Assembly: GCF_000827125.1 (NCBI RefSeq)
Contig: NZ_CP010311.1
Coordinates: 3,307,001-3,371,000 of the forward strand
Direction of reading: 5' to 3'
Source of the DNA: Geoalkalibacter subterraneus
Lineage (GTDB): Bacteria > Desulfobacterota > Desulfuromonadia > Desulfuromonadales > Geoalkalibacteraceae
Length of the DNA: 64,000 nt
Below the pieces are notes generated by a model. That model was not told the DNA's origin, searched no databases, and saw only the letters and a list, made by a program, of their open reading frames with translations. Positions 47,138 through 56,288 of the stretch are shown in pieces. How positions within the stretch are numbered: position 1 is the first letter of the stretch; each line of letters opens with the position of its first letter. The position numbers and the translations under genes are program-made.

Positions 47138-49542
47138 GTCGAGCATCGACCTCCCGCCGTGGATCTGATTCCAGGCCGGAGCTTCTTTCTCCCGCGGGCA
47201 GTTTGGAAGCCTTTTTCGCCGCCATGGAAAACGGCGCCGATGCGGTGTATTGCGGACTGCCTGAATTCAGCGCCCGGGCCAAGGCCAAAAATGTCACCTT
47301 CGACGATCTCGGCCACATGCTCGATTACGCCCACGAGCGCGACCGCAAGATCTACGTCACCCTCAATACGCTGATCAAGGAAGCCGAACTGCCGACCCTC
47401 GTCCGCACCCTGGCCGACCTCGAGCACCAGGGTGTGGATGCCGTCATCGTTCAGGATGCGGCGGTGTGGCGGCTGGCCCGCACCCATTTCCCCGGTCTGC
47501 GCCTGCACGCCTCGACCCAGATGACAATTCACAATGCGGCCGGAGTGCGCACCCTGGAAAAACTCGGGTTTTCCCGCGCGGTACTGGCGCGTGAGCTGAC
47601 GCTGGAGGAGATCGCCGCCCTCCGCAAGCAGACCCGCCTCGAGCTGGAACATTTCGTCCATGGCGCCCTATGCTTCAGCTTCAGCGGCCAGTGCTACTTC
47701 TCCTCCTGGCTCGGCGGGCAGAGCGGCAACCGTGGTCGCTGCGCCCAGCCCTGCCGCCGGCGCTACCGCTATCAACAGCAGCAGGGTTATTATTTCTCGC
47801 CCAACGATCTGTGCGCCATCGACCTGCTGCCGGAGCTGATGGCTGCCGGGATCGGCAGCCTCAAAATCGAAGGGCGCATGAAAAGCGCCGAGTACGTGGC
47901 GGCAGTGGTTGGCGCCTACCGCCAGGTCATTGACGCCGCCCCCGCCCAACGCAAGGAGGCGGTCCGCGAAGCCAAACAGTCCCTCAAGCTCTCCTTCGGA
48001 CGGCTGCCGACGCGCGGTTTTCTCACCGGCCCGCGCCCCACCGATATCGCGGTACCCTCGGTCAAAGGCGCCACCGGGCGCTTTCTGGGTGAAATCAGCG
48101 CCGCCGGCCGAAGCTCCATCACGTTCAAGACGCGCGACGCCCTGCATATCGGCGACCGGCTGCGGGTCCAGCCGCACAGCGACCAGGCCGGCACCGCCTT
48201 TACCGTCAAGACGCTGAGTATCGGCAAGCGCTCCGCCAAGCAGGCCCCCGGAGGCACCCTGGTCAATGTGCCCTCCCCCTTCGAGAATCGATTCAAAAAA
48301 GGCGACGCGGTGTTCAAGGTTTCTTCCCGAAAGGCATTTACCTTGAGTGACGCCGCATGCCGACGCCGCCTGAAGGGTGCGCCGCCTCGGCCGCTGCCGG
48401 TCTCCCTGTCCGTCAGATTACAGAACGGGCAGCTGCAGCTGAAAGCGCAAAGCGGCGAGGTTACCCTCGAGCGCTCTTTCGACGTCAGCTCGTTTGAGGC
48501 GCAGAACAATCCGCTCAACACCGAGACGCTCAAGGAAGTTTTCGCACGGGGAGGAGATACGCCGTTGGAATTGGCGGAGCTGCACACTGCCGATCTGCCG
48601 CCGGTCGTGATCCCGCCGCGGGAGCTCAAGGAAATCCGACGGACCTTCTACGGAGAACTGGCCGGGCTCATCGCCCGCGACCGGGAGCAGCAGCGCCGTT
48701 CACATCTGGAACAAGCCCAGGCCGCACTGCTGCCTGAAAAAGAAGCTGCGCCCGCCAAAAACGCACGGCTGACTGTCGCCCTGGGGTCTTTACGCGACCT
48801 TCACCTGCTCAACGATCCGGCGGTCGACCGGATCATCGTGCCGCTGGTCCCTCATCGCGCCGCGGATATCGCCGCCGGCGTCGCGAAACTGCGCAATCGC
48901 CGCGAGCAGGTGACCTGGGATCTGCCCTTTATCCTGTTCGATACAACCTGGCAGCAGGCCAGGGATGCGGTACACGCCTTGGTTTCTGCCGGCTTTCACT
49001 CTTTCCGGCTCAACAATCTCGGGCATTTTGAGCTGTTCAACGGGGTAAGGGAGCAGGAGACGTTGAAACTGACGGCCGGATACCGGCTGTTTTCTCTCAA
49101 CACGCAGGCCGTCTCCGCCTGGAAGGATCTTGGGATCGGGGAAGTGACTCTCTACCCGGAGGATGACAGGGAGAACCTGGCCGCGCTGCTGCGCCGCGAC
49201 ACGGGGGTCGAGACCGCGATCACCGTTCATGGACAGATTCCGCTGATCACGTCCCGCATTCACATCAAGGGGGTGCGCTCGGACCGGCCGGTGGTCTCCG
49301 ATCGCGACGAAAAATATATCGTCCAGAGCCGCGGGGGATTGACCACCATCAGCTCGGAAACGGACTTTTCACTGATCGGTCACCTGGCGGAGCTGCGCGC
49401 CACGGGGACGGAGCGCTTCGTGGTGGACCTCGCCCACGTCGGCGCCTTCTCCCCGCGCGGCAAGCAGATTCTGGCGGCCTATGCGGAAGATCGCCCGCCG
49501 GCACAGACGTCGAGTTTCAATTTCGAGCGGGAACTGGTCTAA
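47134..49542 (+). CDS. U32-family peptidase-like protein (RlhA type, with DUF3656)
   Basis: An 802-residue protein. The N-terminal U32 region (15-300) includes ELLSPAGSLEAFFAAMENGADAVYCG, the signature ELEHFVHGALCFSFSGQCYFSSW, and the cysteine set around GNRGRCAQPCRRRY that binds an Fe-S cluster in RNA hydroxylases. The C-terminal half matches the DUF3656 layout. Relatives such as RlhA hydroxylate 23S rRNA rather than cut proteins; that role is inferred. Its TAA stop overlaps the convergent mqnE stop in the four bases CTAA. Confidence 0.85.
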   Translation: MSRASTSRRGSDSRPELLSPAGSLEAFFAAMENGADAVYCGLPEFSARAKAKNVTFDDLGHMLDYAHERDRKIYVTLNTLIKEAELPTLVRTLADLEHQGVDAVIVQDAAVWRLARTHFPGLRLHASTQMTIHNAAGVRTLEKLGFSRAVLARELTLEEIAALRKQTRLELEHFVHGALCFSFSGQCYFSSWLGGQSGNRGRCAQPCRRRYRYQQQQGYYFSPNDLCAIDLLPELMAAGIGSLKIEGRMKSAEYVAAVVGAYRQVIDAAPAQRKEAVREAKQSLKLSFGRLPTRGFLTGPRPTDIAVPSVKGATGRFLGEISAAGRSSITFKTRDALHIGDRLRVQPHSDQAGTAFTVKTLSIGKRSAKQAPGGTLVNVPSPFENRFKKGDAVFKVSSRKAFTLSDAACRRRLKGAPPRPLPVSLSVRLQNGQLQLKAQSGEVTLERSFDVSSFEAQNNPLNTETLKEVFARGGDTPLELAELHTADLPPVVIPPRELKEIRRTFYGELAGLIARDREQQRRSHLEQAQAALLPEKEAAPAKNARLTVALGSLRDLHLLNDPAVDRIIVPLVPHRAADIAAGVAKLRNRREQVTWDLPFILFDTTWQQARDAVHALVSAGFHSFRLNNLGHFELFNGVREQETLKLTAGYRLFSLNTQAVSAWKDLGIGEVTLYPEDDRENLAALLRRDTGVETAITVHGQIPLITSRIHIKGVRSDRPVVSDRDEKYIVQSRGGLTTISSETDFSLIGHLAELRATGTERFVVDLAHVGAFSPRGKQILAAYAEDRPPAQTSSFNFERELV

Positions 49543-50621
49543 GCAGCTGAGATTTCGCGGTAGAGAGTGTCGCGTTCGACCGGAACCCGATGGGCTTTGC
49601 GGATCAGGGCGCAGAGTTGCTCTTTCTGCATCGCCTGGGGCGAATCGGCGCCGGCGTCATGGCCAATCTTTTCCTCAACCACCGTGCCGTCGAGGTCGTT
49701 GACGCCGAAGGCCAGCGCCACCTGGGCGATCTTGAGGCCAAGCATCACCCAGTAGGCCTTGATGTGCTGAAAATTGTCGAGGTAGATGCGGCTGACAGCT
49801 AGGGTTTTAAGGGCATCGACGCCCCCGACCCCGCGTGCTCCCGGCACCCGCGTATTATCCGGCTGAAAAGCCAGCGGGATAAAGGCCTGAAAGCCGCCCG
49901 TGCGATCCTGCAGGGCCCGCAAACGGCTCATGTGGTCGACCCGATCGGCCAGGGTCTCCAGGTGGCCGAACAGCATGGTGGCGTTGCTTTTCAACCCGGC
50001 CTGATGAATCTGCTCGGTCACCTCCAGCCACCTTTCCCCTGAAATCTTCTCCGGACAGATGCGGTCGCGCACCTCCTGCCTGAAAATCTCGGCGCCGCCC
50101 CCCGGCAGAGAACCGAGGCCTGCCTCCTTGAGATCCTCCACCACTTGGACAATGGATTTGCCTGCCAGGCGGGCAAAATAATCGATCTCCACCGCCGTGA
50201 AGGCCTTGATGTGCAGGGTCGGTTCCGCGGTGTGAATGGCGGCGAGCATATCGAGGTAGAAGCCGTAGGGCAGCTCCGGATGCAGCCCGCCGACCATGTG
50301 GATCTCGGTCGCACCGGCGGCACGGGCCTCGGCGGCACGGGCCAGCATGTCATCGAGGCTCAGGGTGTAGCCGTCGTCCTCCCCCTCTTCCCGGCAGAAA
50401 GCGCAGAAGGTACAGCGGTTGACGCACAGGTTGGTGTAGTTGATGTGGCGATTGACATTGAAATACACCCTGTCGCCGTTTTTGCGCCGGTTGGCGAGCG
50501 CCGCCAACTCGCCCACCGCCAGCAGGTCATCATCCTCGAACAGCGCCAGCGCCTGTTCATCGCTGATACGCCCACCGCCTTCGATAATGTCGCGAATATT
50601 GTCGTACAAATTTTTTGTCAT
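49539..50621 (-). CDS. mqnE: Aminofutalosine synthase (radical SAM)
   Basis: Second enzyme of the futalosine route to menaquinone; it joins 3-[(1-carboxyvinyl)oxy]benzoate to SAM-derived adenosyl. The 360-residue protein has the radical SAM cluster C66-x3-C70-x2-C73 (NYTNLCVNRCTFC), and MqnE-type segments GLHPELPYGFYLDML, HIKAFTAVEIDYFAR and GLGSLPGGGAEIF. MqnC is a close relative but differs in these phrases. No other mqn gene is adjacent. It implies menaquinone as a respiratory quinone here, fitting the cytochrome bd oxidase. Confidence 0.88.
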   Translation of the reverse strand: MTKNLYDNIRDIIEGGGRISDEQALALFEDDDLLAVGELAALANRRKNGDRVYFNVNRHINYTNLCVNRCTFCAFCREEGEDDGYTLSLDDMLARAAEARAAGATEIHMVGGLHPELPYGFYLDMLAAIHTAEPTLHIKAFTAVEIDYFARLAGKSIVQVVEDLKEAGLGSLPGGGAEIFRQEVRDRICPEKISGERWLEVTEQIHQAGLKSNATMLFGHLETLADRVDHMSRLRALQDRTGGFQAFIPLAFQPDNTRVPGARGVGGVDALKTLAVSRIYLDNFQHIKAYWVMLGLKIAQVALAFGVNDLDGTVVEEKIGHDAGADSPQAMQKEQLCALIRKAHRVPVERDTLYREISAA

Positions 50622-50636
50622 CTTGAAACCTGAATA

Positions 50637-50911
50637 TTTAACGGAGAGGCGCAGAGGAAAAAGAGGCGGAGAGGGAGAGAAAGAGGGGCTATACGATTGC
50701 GGTTAGTTTAAAATAACGCCGCGAGCCGGGACCGGGGACACCCATGCCAAGGGACGCATGAACCCATCCCTGGGGCTTCTTGTCGCCATCCCTGGCGACA
50801 AAGACCCTTGGCATGGGTGTCCCCGATCCCTTGGTGTTGATGCTTTAATCTTCGATTTTCGCCTCTGCTTTTCTCTCCGTCTCTCTTTTCCTCCGCGCCT
50901 CTCCGTTGAAT
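50637..50911. repeat. Inverted GAGAGGCGC-type repeats flanking the cloverleaf element
   Basis: Left arm 50637-50674 and right arm 50873-50911 are inverted near-copies (both reading AACGGAGAGGCGC on one strand). They bracket the structured repeat at 50733-50825. Together they fill the 296-base gap between mqnE and yajQ, and no promoter could be singled out. Confidence 0.7.
50733..50825. repeat. 93-bp cloverleaf-like structured repeat
   Basis: Perfect 21-bp outer arms (CGGGGACACCCATGCCAAGG and its complement) enclose two smaller hairpins: CCCA-TCC-TGGG near 50763-50774 and TTGTCGCC-ATCCCT-GGCGACAA (50780-50801). It resembles REP/MITE-type extragenic elements. As RNA it could form a three-armed structure. 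Confidence 0.72.
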
Positions 50912-50917
50912 GAAGTT

Positions 50918-51403
50918 TTAAGACCGCATATTGACAAACTGCAGCTCAATCCCCAGGTCCTGCCCCTTGAGCAGGTCGATCACCTCGCGCAGGTCGTCGA
51001 TCTTCTTACCGGTGACCCGCACCTGATCCTCCATGATCTGGGCCTGCACCTTGAGCTTGGTGTCCTTGATCAGCTTGACGATCTGCTTGCCCTTCTCCTT
51101 GTCGATCCCCTGCACGATGGCCAGCCGCTGGCGCACAGCGCCGTGGGAGGCGGGCTCTTTCTTGCCGGGATCGAGGCATTTGGGGGAAACGTTGCGGCGC
51201 ACCAGCTTGCCTTTGAGGATGTCGATGATGGCCTGCAGCTTGTAGTCGTCGGCGGCCAGGATGGTGATGGCATCCTTGTCGAAGGTGATTTCGTTGTCGG
51301 AACCCTTGAAATCATAGCGCTGCGCCACTTCCTTGGTGGTCAGATTGACAGCGTTGTCGATCTCCTGCGGATCGACCTCGGATACGATATCGAAACTCGG
51401 CAT
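50918..51403 (-). CDS. yajQ: YajQ-family nucleotide-binding protein
   Basis: A 161-residue cytoplasmic protein with two similar alpha/beta domains. It begins [19 protein letters not shown] and has QRYDFKGS and [18 protein letters not shown]-like end segments (here [11 protein letters not shown]). YajQ proteins bind cyclic-di-GMP in Xanthomonas and act as regulators; that activity is not proved for this one. AGGAGA lies before the ATG. It follows lolA on the minus strand by 35 bases and may be co-transcribed. Confidence 0.93.
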   Translation of the reverse strand: MPSFDIVSEVDPQEIDNAVNLTTKEVAQRYDFKGSDNEITFDKDAITILAADDYKLQAIIDILKGKLVRRNVSPKCLDPGKKEPASHGAVRQRLAIVQGIDKEKGKQIVKLIKDTKLKVQAQIMEDQVRVTGKKIDDLREVIDLLKGQDLGIELQFVNMRS

Positions 51404-51438
51404 GTCTCTTCTCCTGAAAAGCTAGTCTGAAAATCAGA

Positions 51439-52221
51439 TCAGAACCCGGGCATATCTTCCGGGCGCACCACTTCAACGTCGGCGGGCAGGATGAAGTTGA
51501 AGAAGGAATCGCTCAGCCCGCGGTTGACCCGGATTCCGCTGAACTCGATCACGGTGGAATTGCCGTTGGGGTCGTGAACCGTGGTAGACAGAATCGGGAA
51601 CAATTGCTCGTGGCGGACGCCTGAAGCCCCGGAGAGGTTGCGCTGGTCACTTACGACATCCTTGTCGACCACCATGCGCATGCTGGAGACGAGCTGTGAG
51701 ACGCGACGCGGCTGCAGTTCCAGCACAAAGTTTCCTTCGGCATCGCGATTGGGCGACGCCCAGCGAATGGAAAAATCCCGTGACAGATTGCCCAGTCCGG
51801 TGAGAAAAGTGACCGGATTTTCCGCCGCCCGACCAGTGACCGAGGAGATGTCGGACTGAATCACCTGGTTGTTTTCCGGCAGATAGACCCACAGCGTCTC
51901 GCCGTCGCAGACGATCTCCTGCATCGTGGGCTGCCGGTATTCCCAGCGGAACATGGGATTGCTGCCTTCGCGGCTGACAGTCCGGTTGAACTTGAACCAC
52001 ACGGAACCGCGCCCCCGCTGCGCGCGGTCAAGAGAGGCAATGCGCGACTCCTGGAAGAAATCGGCTTCGAAATCGTAGATGGCCGCGGCGGGATCGGTTC
52101 CCTTGAAAGGGGTTTCCAGTGCGCTTACCACATCGCTGAGGGAAATGCTTTCTTCAGATGCGCCCCAGACGCTCATCGGCAGCAACAGGGCCGTGAGCAG
52201 CAGAGCCAGAATTCTGGACAT
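51439..52221 (-). CDS. lolA: Outer-membrane lipoprotein carrier protein
   Basis: Periplasmic chaperone that ferries lipoproteins from the inner to the outer membrane. The 260-residue protein has a signal peptide (1-20, ending SVWG), the beta pattern ARGRGSVWFKFN-like (QRGRGSVWFKFNRT), FRWEYRQP and DGETLWVYLPENNQV, typical of LolA. It is longer than E. coli LolA (about 200 residues), with extra sequence in the second half. Strong ribosome site AAGGAGG; the upstream in-frame ATG at 52338 is rejected. It has several clients here, such as the lipoproteins at 15452, 23148 and 30765. Confidence 0.85.
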   Translation of the reverse strand: MSRILALLLTALLLPMSVWGASEESISLSDVVSALETPFKGTDPAAAIYDFEADFFQESRIASLDRAQRGRGSVWFKFNRTVSREGSNPMFRWEYRQPTMQEIVCDGETLWVYLPENNQVIQSDISSVTGRAAENPVTFLTGLGNLSRDFSIRWASPNRDAEGNFVLELQPRRVSQLVSSMRMVVDKDVVSDQRNLSGASGVRHEQLFPILSTTVHDPNGNSTVIEFSGIRVNRGLSDSFFNFILPADVEVVRPEDMPGF

Positions 52222-52357
52222 AAAAAATCCTCCTTGTCTTTTTGGACCTAAGGAGGAGATTTTAAAACGGATGGCGTGTAAAAACGAGTCTTTTTTAAAA
52301 TGCACCCGTTCAGCATGGGGTTCCAGCTCCCATGACAAGGGGCACTTTTCGCCATCT

Positions 52358-52849
52358 TCATAAAACCGCGCGACAATCGCGGGCGCGCAAGGTGCGGATG
52401 CGAACGTCCCCGGTACTCAGGTCGAACTCGGCGCTGCGGCCATGTTCACCGCCGGTGTCCTCTCCCACCAAGGGGATATTCAGCGCGGCCAGCGTTTCCC
52501 GTGCGGCACGTGCATTGCGCTCGCCGATCAGCTCGCGCGACGGAGGCTGAAGCGCGACGAACATGTTGGCGCCGCCCACCAGCTTGGCCACCAGCCGCTC
52601 ACGCACGACCCCCATGCCGGCCAGCTCAACCAGCATCTGCTCTACGGCGGTTACGACAAATTTGGCGGGGCGCGTCGGCTCTTCGCCGGGACGCGGCTCA
52701 GGAAGGAGGGTGTGGGCCATGGCGCCGATCTTGGCCGTCGCATCGTAGAGGGTGATACCGAGGCAGGAACCGAGTCCATGGGTCACAAGCAGCCCAGGGG
52801 CGCGGGCACAGTGCATTTCGGCGATGCCGATCCGCAGCCGCTGGTTCAT
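52358..52849 (-). CDS. cheD: Chemoreceptor glutamine deamidase CheD
   Basis: A 163-residue enzyme that deamidates receptor glutamines and stimulates CheC. The catalytic cysteine is C29 (HGLGSCLGI) and the histidine is H46 (AHTLLPEP). The segment RPAKFVVTAVEQMLVELAGMG fits the family. It overlaps cheC by four bases; it is the last gene of the che operon. Confidence 0.94.
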   Translation of the reverse strand: MNQRLRIGIAEMHCARAPGLLVTHGLGSCLGITLYDATAKIGAMAHTLLPEPRPGEEPTRPAKFVVTAVEQMLVELAGMGVVRERLVAKLVGGANMFVALQPPSRELIGERNARAARETLAALNIPLVGEDTGGEHGRSAEFDLSTGDVRIRTLRARDCRAVL

Positions 52850-53466
52850 GAAAGCTCCTCCATCGCCTGGAAGATGGCACGCAGCGAGTCAGGGTCCGGC
52901 AACACGAAACAGTGACCGGTCACGGCATCCTGGTTCTGTCCGCCGCCATGAAACTGCGTTTCCAGCATCAGGGCCATATCGGTGGAGCCGCCGAGTTCGA
53001 CCAGGACCTGATCGATCACGGCACCGGCCATATCGCACGCCATGGCGGGGACCGAGGGAATCAGAGACAGGTTGAGCATCTGCCCCAGGGCCGAAAGATA
53101 GGCCGATGCGACGATATTGCCCACCTCTTTCAGCGTTGAAATATCCATCTCGCTGAATTCACCTTCGCCGCAGCCCGGCCCCAGAAGCCCCGACAGCAGG
53201 CGCGAAGCACTGTCGCAGGGGAAGATCAGCAGCAGGCTGCCGCAGGCGTCGCCGAGAATGCGCAGAATGATCCCCACCACCGGCTTTTCCGCACCGCCGA
53301 TCAGTTCGGGCACGGCGGAAAATTCCGTCACCGTAACACGCGGCACCTTCAGCATCACCGTTTCCCCCAACAGCTGAGACAGTGCGGTGGCGGCATGCCC
53401 CATGCCGATATTGCTGATCTCCTTGAGGGCGTCGGTCTGTCTCGCATTCAGCTGTTCGAACGTCAT
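52846..53466 (-). CDS. cheC: CheY-P phosphatase CheC
   Basis: A 206-residue protein with two copies of the phosphatase motif E-x2-N: LKEISNIGMGHAATAL near residues 14-29 and LKEVGNIVASAYLSAL near 111-126. It removes phosphate from CheY and binds CheD, replacing CheZ. Overlaps both cheA and cheD by four bases. Confidence 0.94.
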   Translation of the reverse strand: MTFEQLNARQTDALKEISNIGMGHAATALSQLLGETVMLKVPRVTVTEFSAVPELIGGAEKPVVGIILRILGDACGSLLLIFPCDSASRLLSGLLGPGCGEGEFSEMDISTLKEVGNIVASAYLSALGQMLNLSLIPSVPAMACDMAGAVIDQVLVELGGSTDMALMLETQFHGGGQNQDAVTGHCFVLPDPDSLRAIFQAMEELS

Positions 53467-55448
53467 ACGGAAGCTCCTGCACGCTGAGGTGGGGCCATCG
53501 CCCGGCCTTCAAGCATCTGGCGCGGATCGATGACAAACAGAATCCGGCCGTCACCGAGGATGCTGGCTCCGGTGACGCCTGTAATCTGGTTGAGAGGAAA
53601 ATCCAGAGTCTTGACAAAGGCTTCGCGCTGGCCGGCCAGTGCGTCGACCACCAGGCCGATGCGGCGCCCGCGCATTTCAGTCACCACCACAGGGATGGAA
53701 CCGCTCAGAGGGATGGTTTCAAGCTGCAGAATTTTACGCAGGGATAAAAGCGGCACGATTCCGTCATCGAGGCGCACCGCCAGCCGCTTGCCGCTGGATT
53801 GAATCTGGTCGCGGGGCAGGGTCAGCAGCCGCTGCACGCAGGTAATGGGCAATCCGACCACCTGTGTCCCGCAGCGCACCAGCAACAGCTGGATGATCGC
53901 CACCGACAGGGGCAGCTTGAGCTGGATGCGGGTTCCCTTGCCCGGTCGTGAAAAAATCTCCAATGTGCCACCGAAGCCCTCCACCACCGTTTTCACCACA
54001 TCCATACCGACCCCGCGGCCTGAAATATCGGTGACCGCCTCTGCGGTGGAAAACCCGGGGCGGCAGACCAGCAGCAGCAGATCCGATTCCGGCAGCTGCC
54101 GCACCTGTTCGGTACTGAGCAGGCCGCGCTGCACCGCTTTTCTACGCACCGCTTCGGGATCGATGCCGCGTCCGTCATCCATCACATCCAGCACCACGAG
54201 ATCCTTCTCGCGCCGCGCCTCGATGCGGACGCGACCACACTGCTCGATGCCGTGATCGACGGCATTGCGCACCATGTGCACCAGGGGATCGGCCAACTCT
54301 TCGAGAATCGCGCGATCAAGCTCGATCTCTTCGCCGCTCAGGGTGAAGGAAACCTGTTTGCCGCTTTTGCGTGCCAGATCGCGCACCACGCGGGGCAGAT
54401 GGCCGGTGATGCTCTCCAGCGGCATCATGCGCACTTTAAGGATATGATGATGCAGGTCGGTCACCAGCCGCGCCATGCCGTCAATGCCGCCGCGCAGATC
54501 CTCCCAGTCATGGCTCTTCTGGGCGCTGTGCAGGCGGTGGCGTTGGGTGATCATTTCTCCGGCGAGGTTGATGAAATGGTCGAGAAGCTCGGTGCGCACC
54601 CGGACGGTGCGCGCCTGATCGGCTCGGCGCGAGGGGGCACGCCTGACCGGCGGCTTGTGAGGGGCGACCTGAAGGCGCCCGATCTCGGAATGACTTTTAA
54701 GAAGATCGCGCAGGGCAGAGTCGTCATCGCCGCTCTCCAGACGCACATCAACGCGGAAATGCGCTCCGCCATCCTGAAGGGATTTTTCATCGGGGGAACA
54801 GGCCAGAATGCGGCCGCGGGATTTGATGCGATTGAGCAGCAACAGCAGGCGGGCCGCCGGCATGGCTGTCTCGGGCGCAAGCTCGATCCGCACATCCCAT
54901 TTCCTCAGGCTCCGCTCCTGCTCCGGCTCCGGCTCCGGAGTCTCTTTAGCGCTCCCCGGTACCGCTTTTCCCGTTCGCCCGGATTCAGGCTGAGCTTTTT
55001 CAGCACTTTCGCCGGCCTCCTTCTGACCAGGCGGCGAAATTTGCTGGGCATACACCTTTTCGTCAGGGTTGCCGCCGGTCTGCTCTGCGGACTGCAGTTC
55101 GGCAAGAAAATCACCGATCTCCCTCTCAGGCTGGTCGGCGTCCAGGTCGTTGATCAGCGATTCCAGCAGATCAAGGCCCTGCAGCAACCGGTCGACACGT
55201 GCGGGCGGCACCTCTCCCCCGGCACGACAGCGATCAAGCATATCTTCCAGGCCGTGCGCCAGCTCGGCGGTCCGGTCATACCCCATGGAGGCCGCCATCC
55301 CCTTGATGGAGTGTGCCTCGCGAAAAAGGGCTTCAACCGTCTGCACATCCCGGCTGTCATGCTCCAGGGCCACCAGCAGACGCCCCATTCCGGCGAGGTG
55401 CTCCCGTGCCTCGGAGAAGAAAAGAGCGCGATATTTGGACATGTCCAT
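53463..55448 (-). CDS. cheA: Chemotaxis histidine kinase CheA
   Basis: A 661-residue kinase. P1 carries the phosphoacceptor H46 (REAHSIKGMAASMG). A variable linker rich in Glu and Pro covers about 120-180, and a P2-like region follows. P3 is near 290-350, and the P4 ATPase domain has HMVRNAVDHGIE, DDGRGID and GRGVGMDVVK. P5 is CheW-like and spans 520-650. GGAG lies seven bases before ATG 55448. It receives signals from the receptors at 56289 and 41031, and phosphorylates CheY. Confidence 0.97.
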   Translation of the reverse strand: MDMSKYRALFFSEAREHLAGMGRLLVALEHDSRDVQTVEALFREAHSIKGMAASMGYDRTAELAHGLEDMLDRCRAGGEVPPARVDRLLQGLDLLESLINDLDADQPEREIGDFLAELQSAEQTGGNPDEKVYAQQISPPGQKEAGESAEKAQPESGRTGKAVPGSAKETPEPEPEQERSLRKWDVRIELAPETAMPAARLLLLLNRIKSRGRILACSPDEKSLQDGGAHFRVDVRLESGDDDSALRDLLKSHSEIGRLQVAPHKPPVRRAPSRRADQARTVRVRTELLDHFINLAGEMITQRHRLHSAQKSHDWEDLRGGIDGMARLVTDLHHHILKVRMMPLESITGHLPRVVRDLARKSGKQVSFTLSGEEIELDRAILEELADPLVHMVRNAVDHGIEQCGRVRIEARREKDLVVLDVMDDGRGIDPEAVRRKAVQRGLLSTEQVRQLPESDLLLLVCRPGFSTAEAVTDISGRGVGMDVVKTVVEGFGGTLEIFSRPGKGTRIQLKLPLSVAIIQLLLVRCGTQVVGLPITCVQRLLTLPRDQIQSSGKRLAVRLDDGIVPLLSLRKILQLETIPLSGSIPVVVTEMRGRRIGLVVDALAGQREAFVKTLDFPLNQITGVTGASILGDGRILFVIDPRQMLEGRAMAPPQRAGASV

Positions 55449-55470
55449 GCCGCGTCTCCCGCATCCGCCC

Positions 55471-55833
55471 TCAAGCGGCGCCAGTCACCCGTTTAACGGT
55501 TTCAAGCACCAGGTCATCCTTGAAGGGCTTGACGATAAAATCCCGTGCGCCGCTCTGCACCGCTTCCATCACCAGCTTCTCCTGCCCGAGCGCACTGCAC
55601 ATGACCACGCAGGCGGCCGGATCCTCGGTAACAATCTCTTTGAGGGCCTCGATGCCGCTTTTCTCCGGCATGACGATATCCATCATGACCAGCTCAGGGC
55701 GCAGGGTCCGGTACTTTTCCACAGCCTCGGCGCCGTCGCCGGCTTCCCCGACCACGGCAAAGCCCGCTCTCTCGAAAATACCCCTGAGCAAATTGCGCAT
55801 GAACAGGGCGTCGTCAACTATCAGAACATTCAT
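55471..55833 (-). CDS. cheY: Chemotaxis response regulator CheY
   Basis: A 120-residue single receiver domain with D7/D8, the phosphorylation site D52 (MMDIVMP) and the lysine in IVKPF near 102. The sequence is nearest to CheY proteins of CheC/CheD systems (VLIVDDALFMRNLL). Its start lies inside the 3' end of cheW (20-base overlap). Confidence 0.95.
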   Translation of the reverse strand: MNVLIVDDALFMRNLLRGIFERAGFAVVGEAGDGAEAVEKYRTLRPELVMMDIVMPEKSGIEALKEIVTEDPAACVVMCSALGQEKLVMEAVQSGARDFIVKPFKDDLVLETVKRVTGAA

Positions 55834-56287
55834 GGGCCGGTGTTCCTCCTCGAAGATTGGCGTCTTGTCTGAGGCTCGCCAGCAGGCGATCCGTATCCAG
55901 CAGATTGATCATGCGCCCCTGATGATCGAACACTCCACGAATGAAGGCCCGCGCATCCTCTTCGGATTCGCACGGCATCACCGCGTCATCCTCAAGGGGC
56001 ACAATGCGTCCCACCCGGTCGACGGCCAGAGCCAGGCCGGCGCTTGGGGCGGACAGGACGATTACCCGGGGATCACGTTTCCCCCGTTCAAAACCCAGCC
56101 AGGCAGGCAGGTCGAGCACCACCACCACCCGGCCGTGAAAATTAATGGCGTGAGACAGGCAGCAGGGCGCACGCGGTACCGGATGAAGGCGCGGCGCGGC
56201 AACCACCTCCTGAACCTCGTCAATCTCCAGACCGTACCATTCTTCGCCCAGACCGAAAATCAGAATCTGCTGCGACGATGCCTGCAT
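55814..56287 (-). CDS. cheW: Chemotaxis coupling protein CheW
   Basis: A 157-residue adaptor linking receptors to CheA. It shows the CheW pattern LIFGLGEEWYGLEIDEVQEVV, INFHGRVVVVLDLPAWLG and GLALAVDRVGRIV. ATG 56287 lies one base after the receptor stop codon; in-frame earlier starts would lie inside the receptor gene. The C-terminal ~20 residues overlap cheY and look less conserved. Confidence 0.92.
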   Translation of the reverse strand: MQASSQQILIFGLGEEWYGLEIDEVQEVVAAPRLHPVPRAPCCLSHAINFHGRVVVVLDLPAWLGFERGKRDPRVIVLSAPSAGLALAVDRVGRIVPLEDDAVMPCESEEDARAFIRGVFDHQGRMINLLDTDRLLASLRQDANLRGGTPAHECSDS

Positions 56288-56288
56288 G

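Noticed and set aside
50733-50825. Cloverleaf considered as a tRNA gene
   Set aside because: The outer stem is 21 bp, far longer than an acceptor stem, and there is no T-loop sequence or anticodon arm in the right place.
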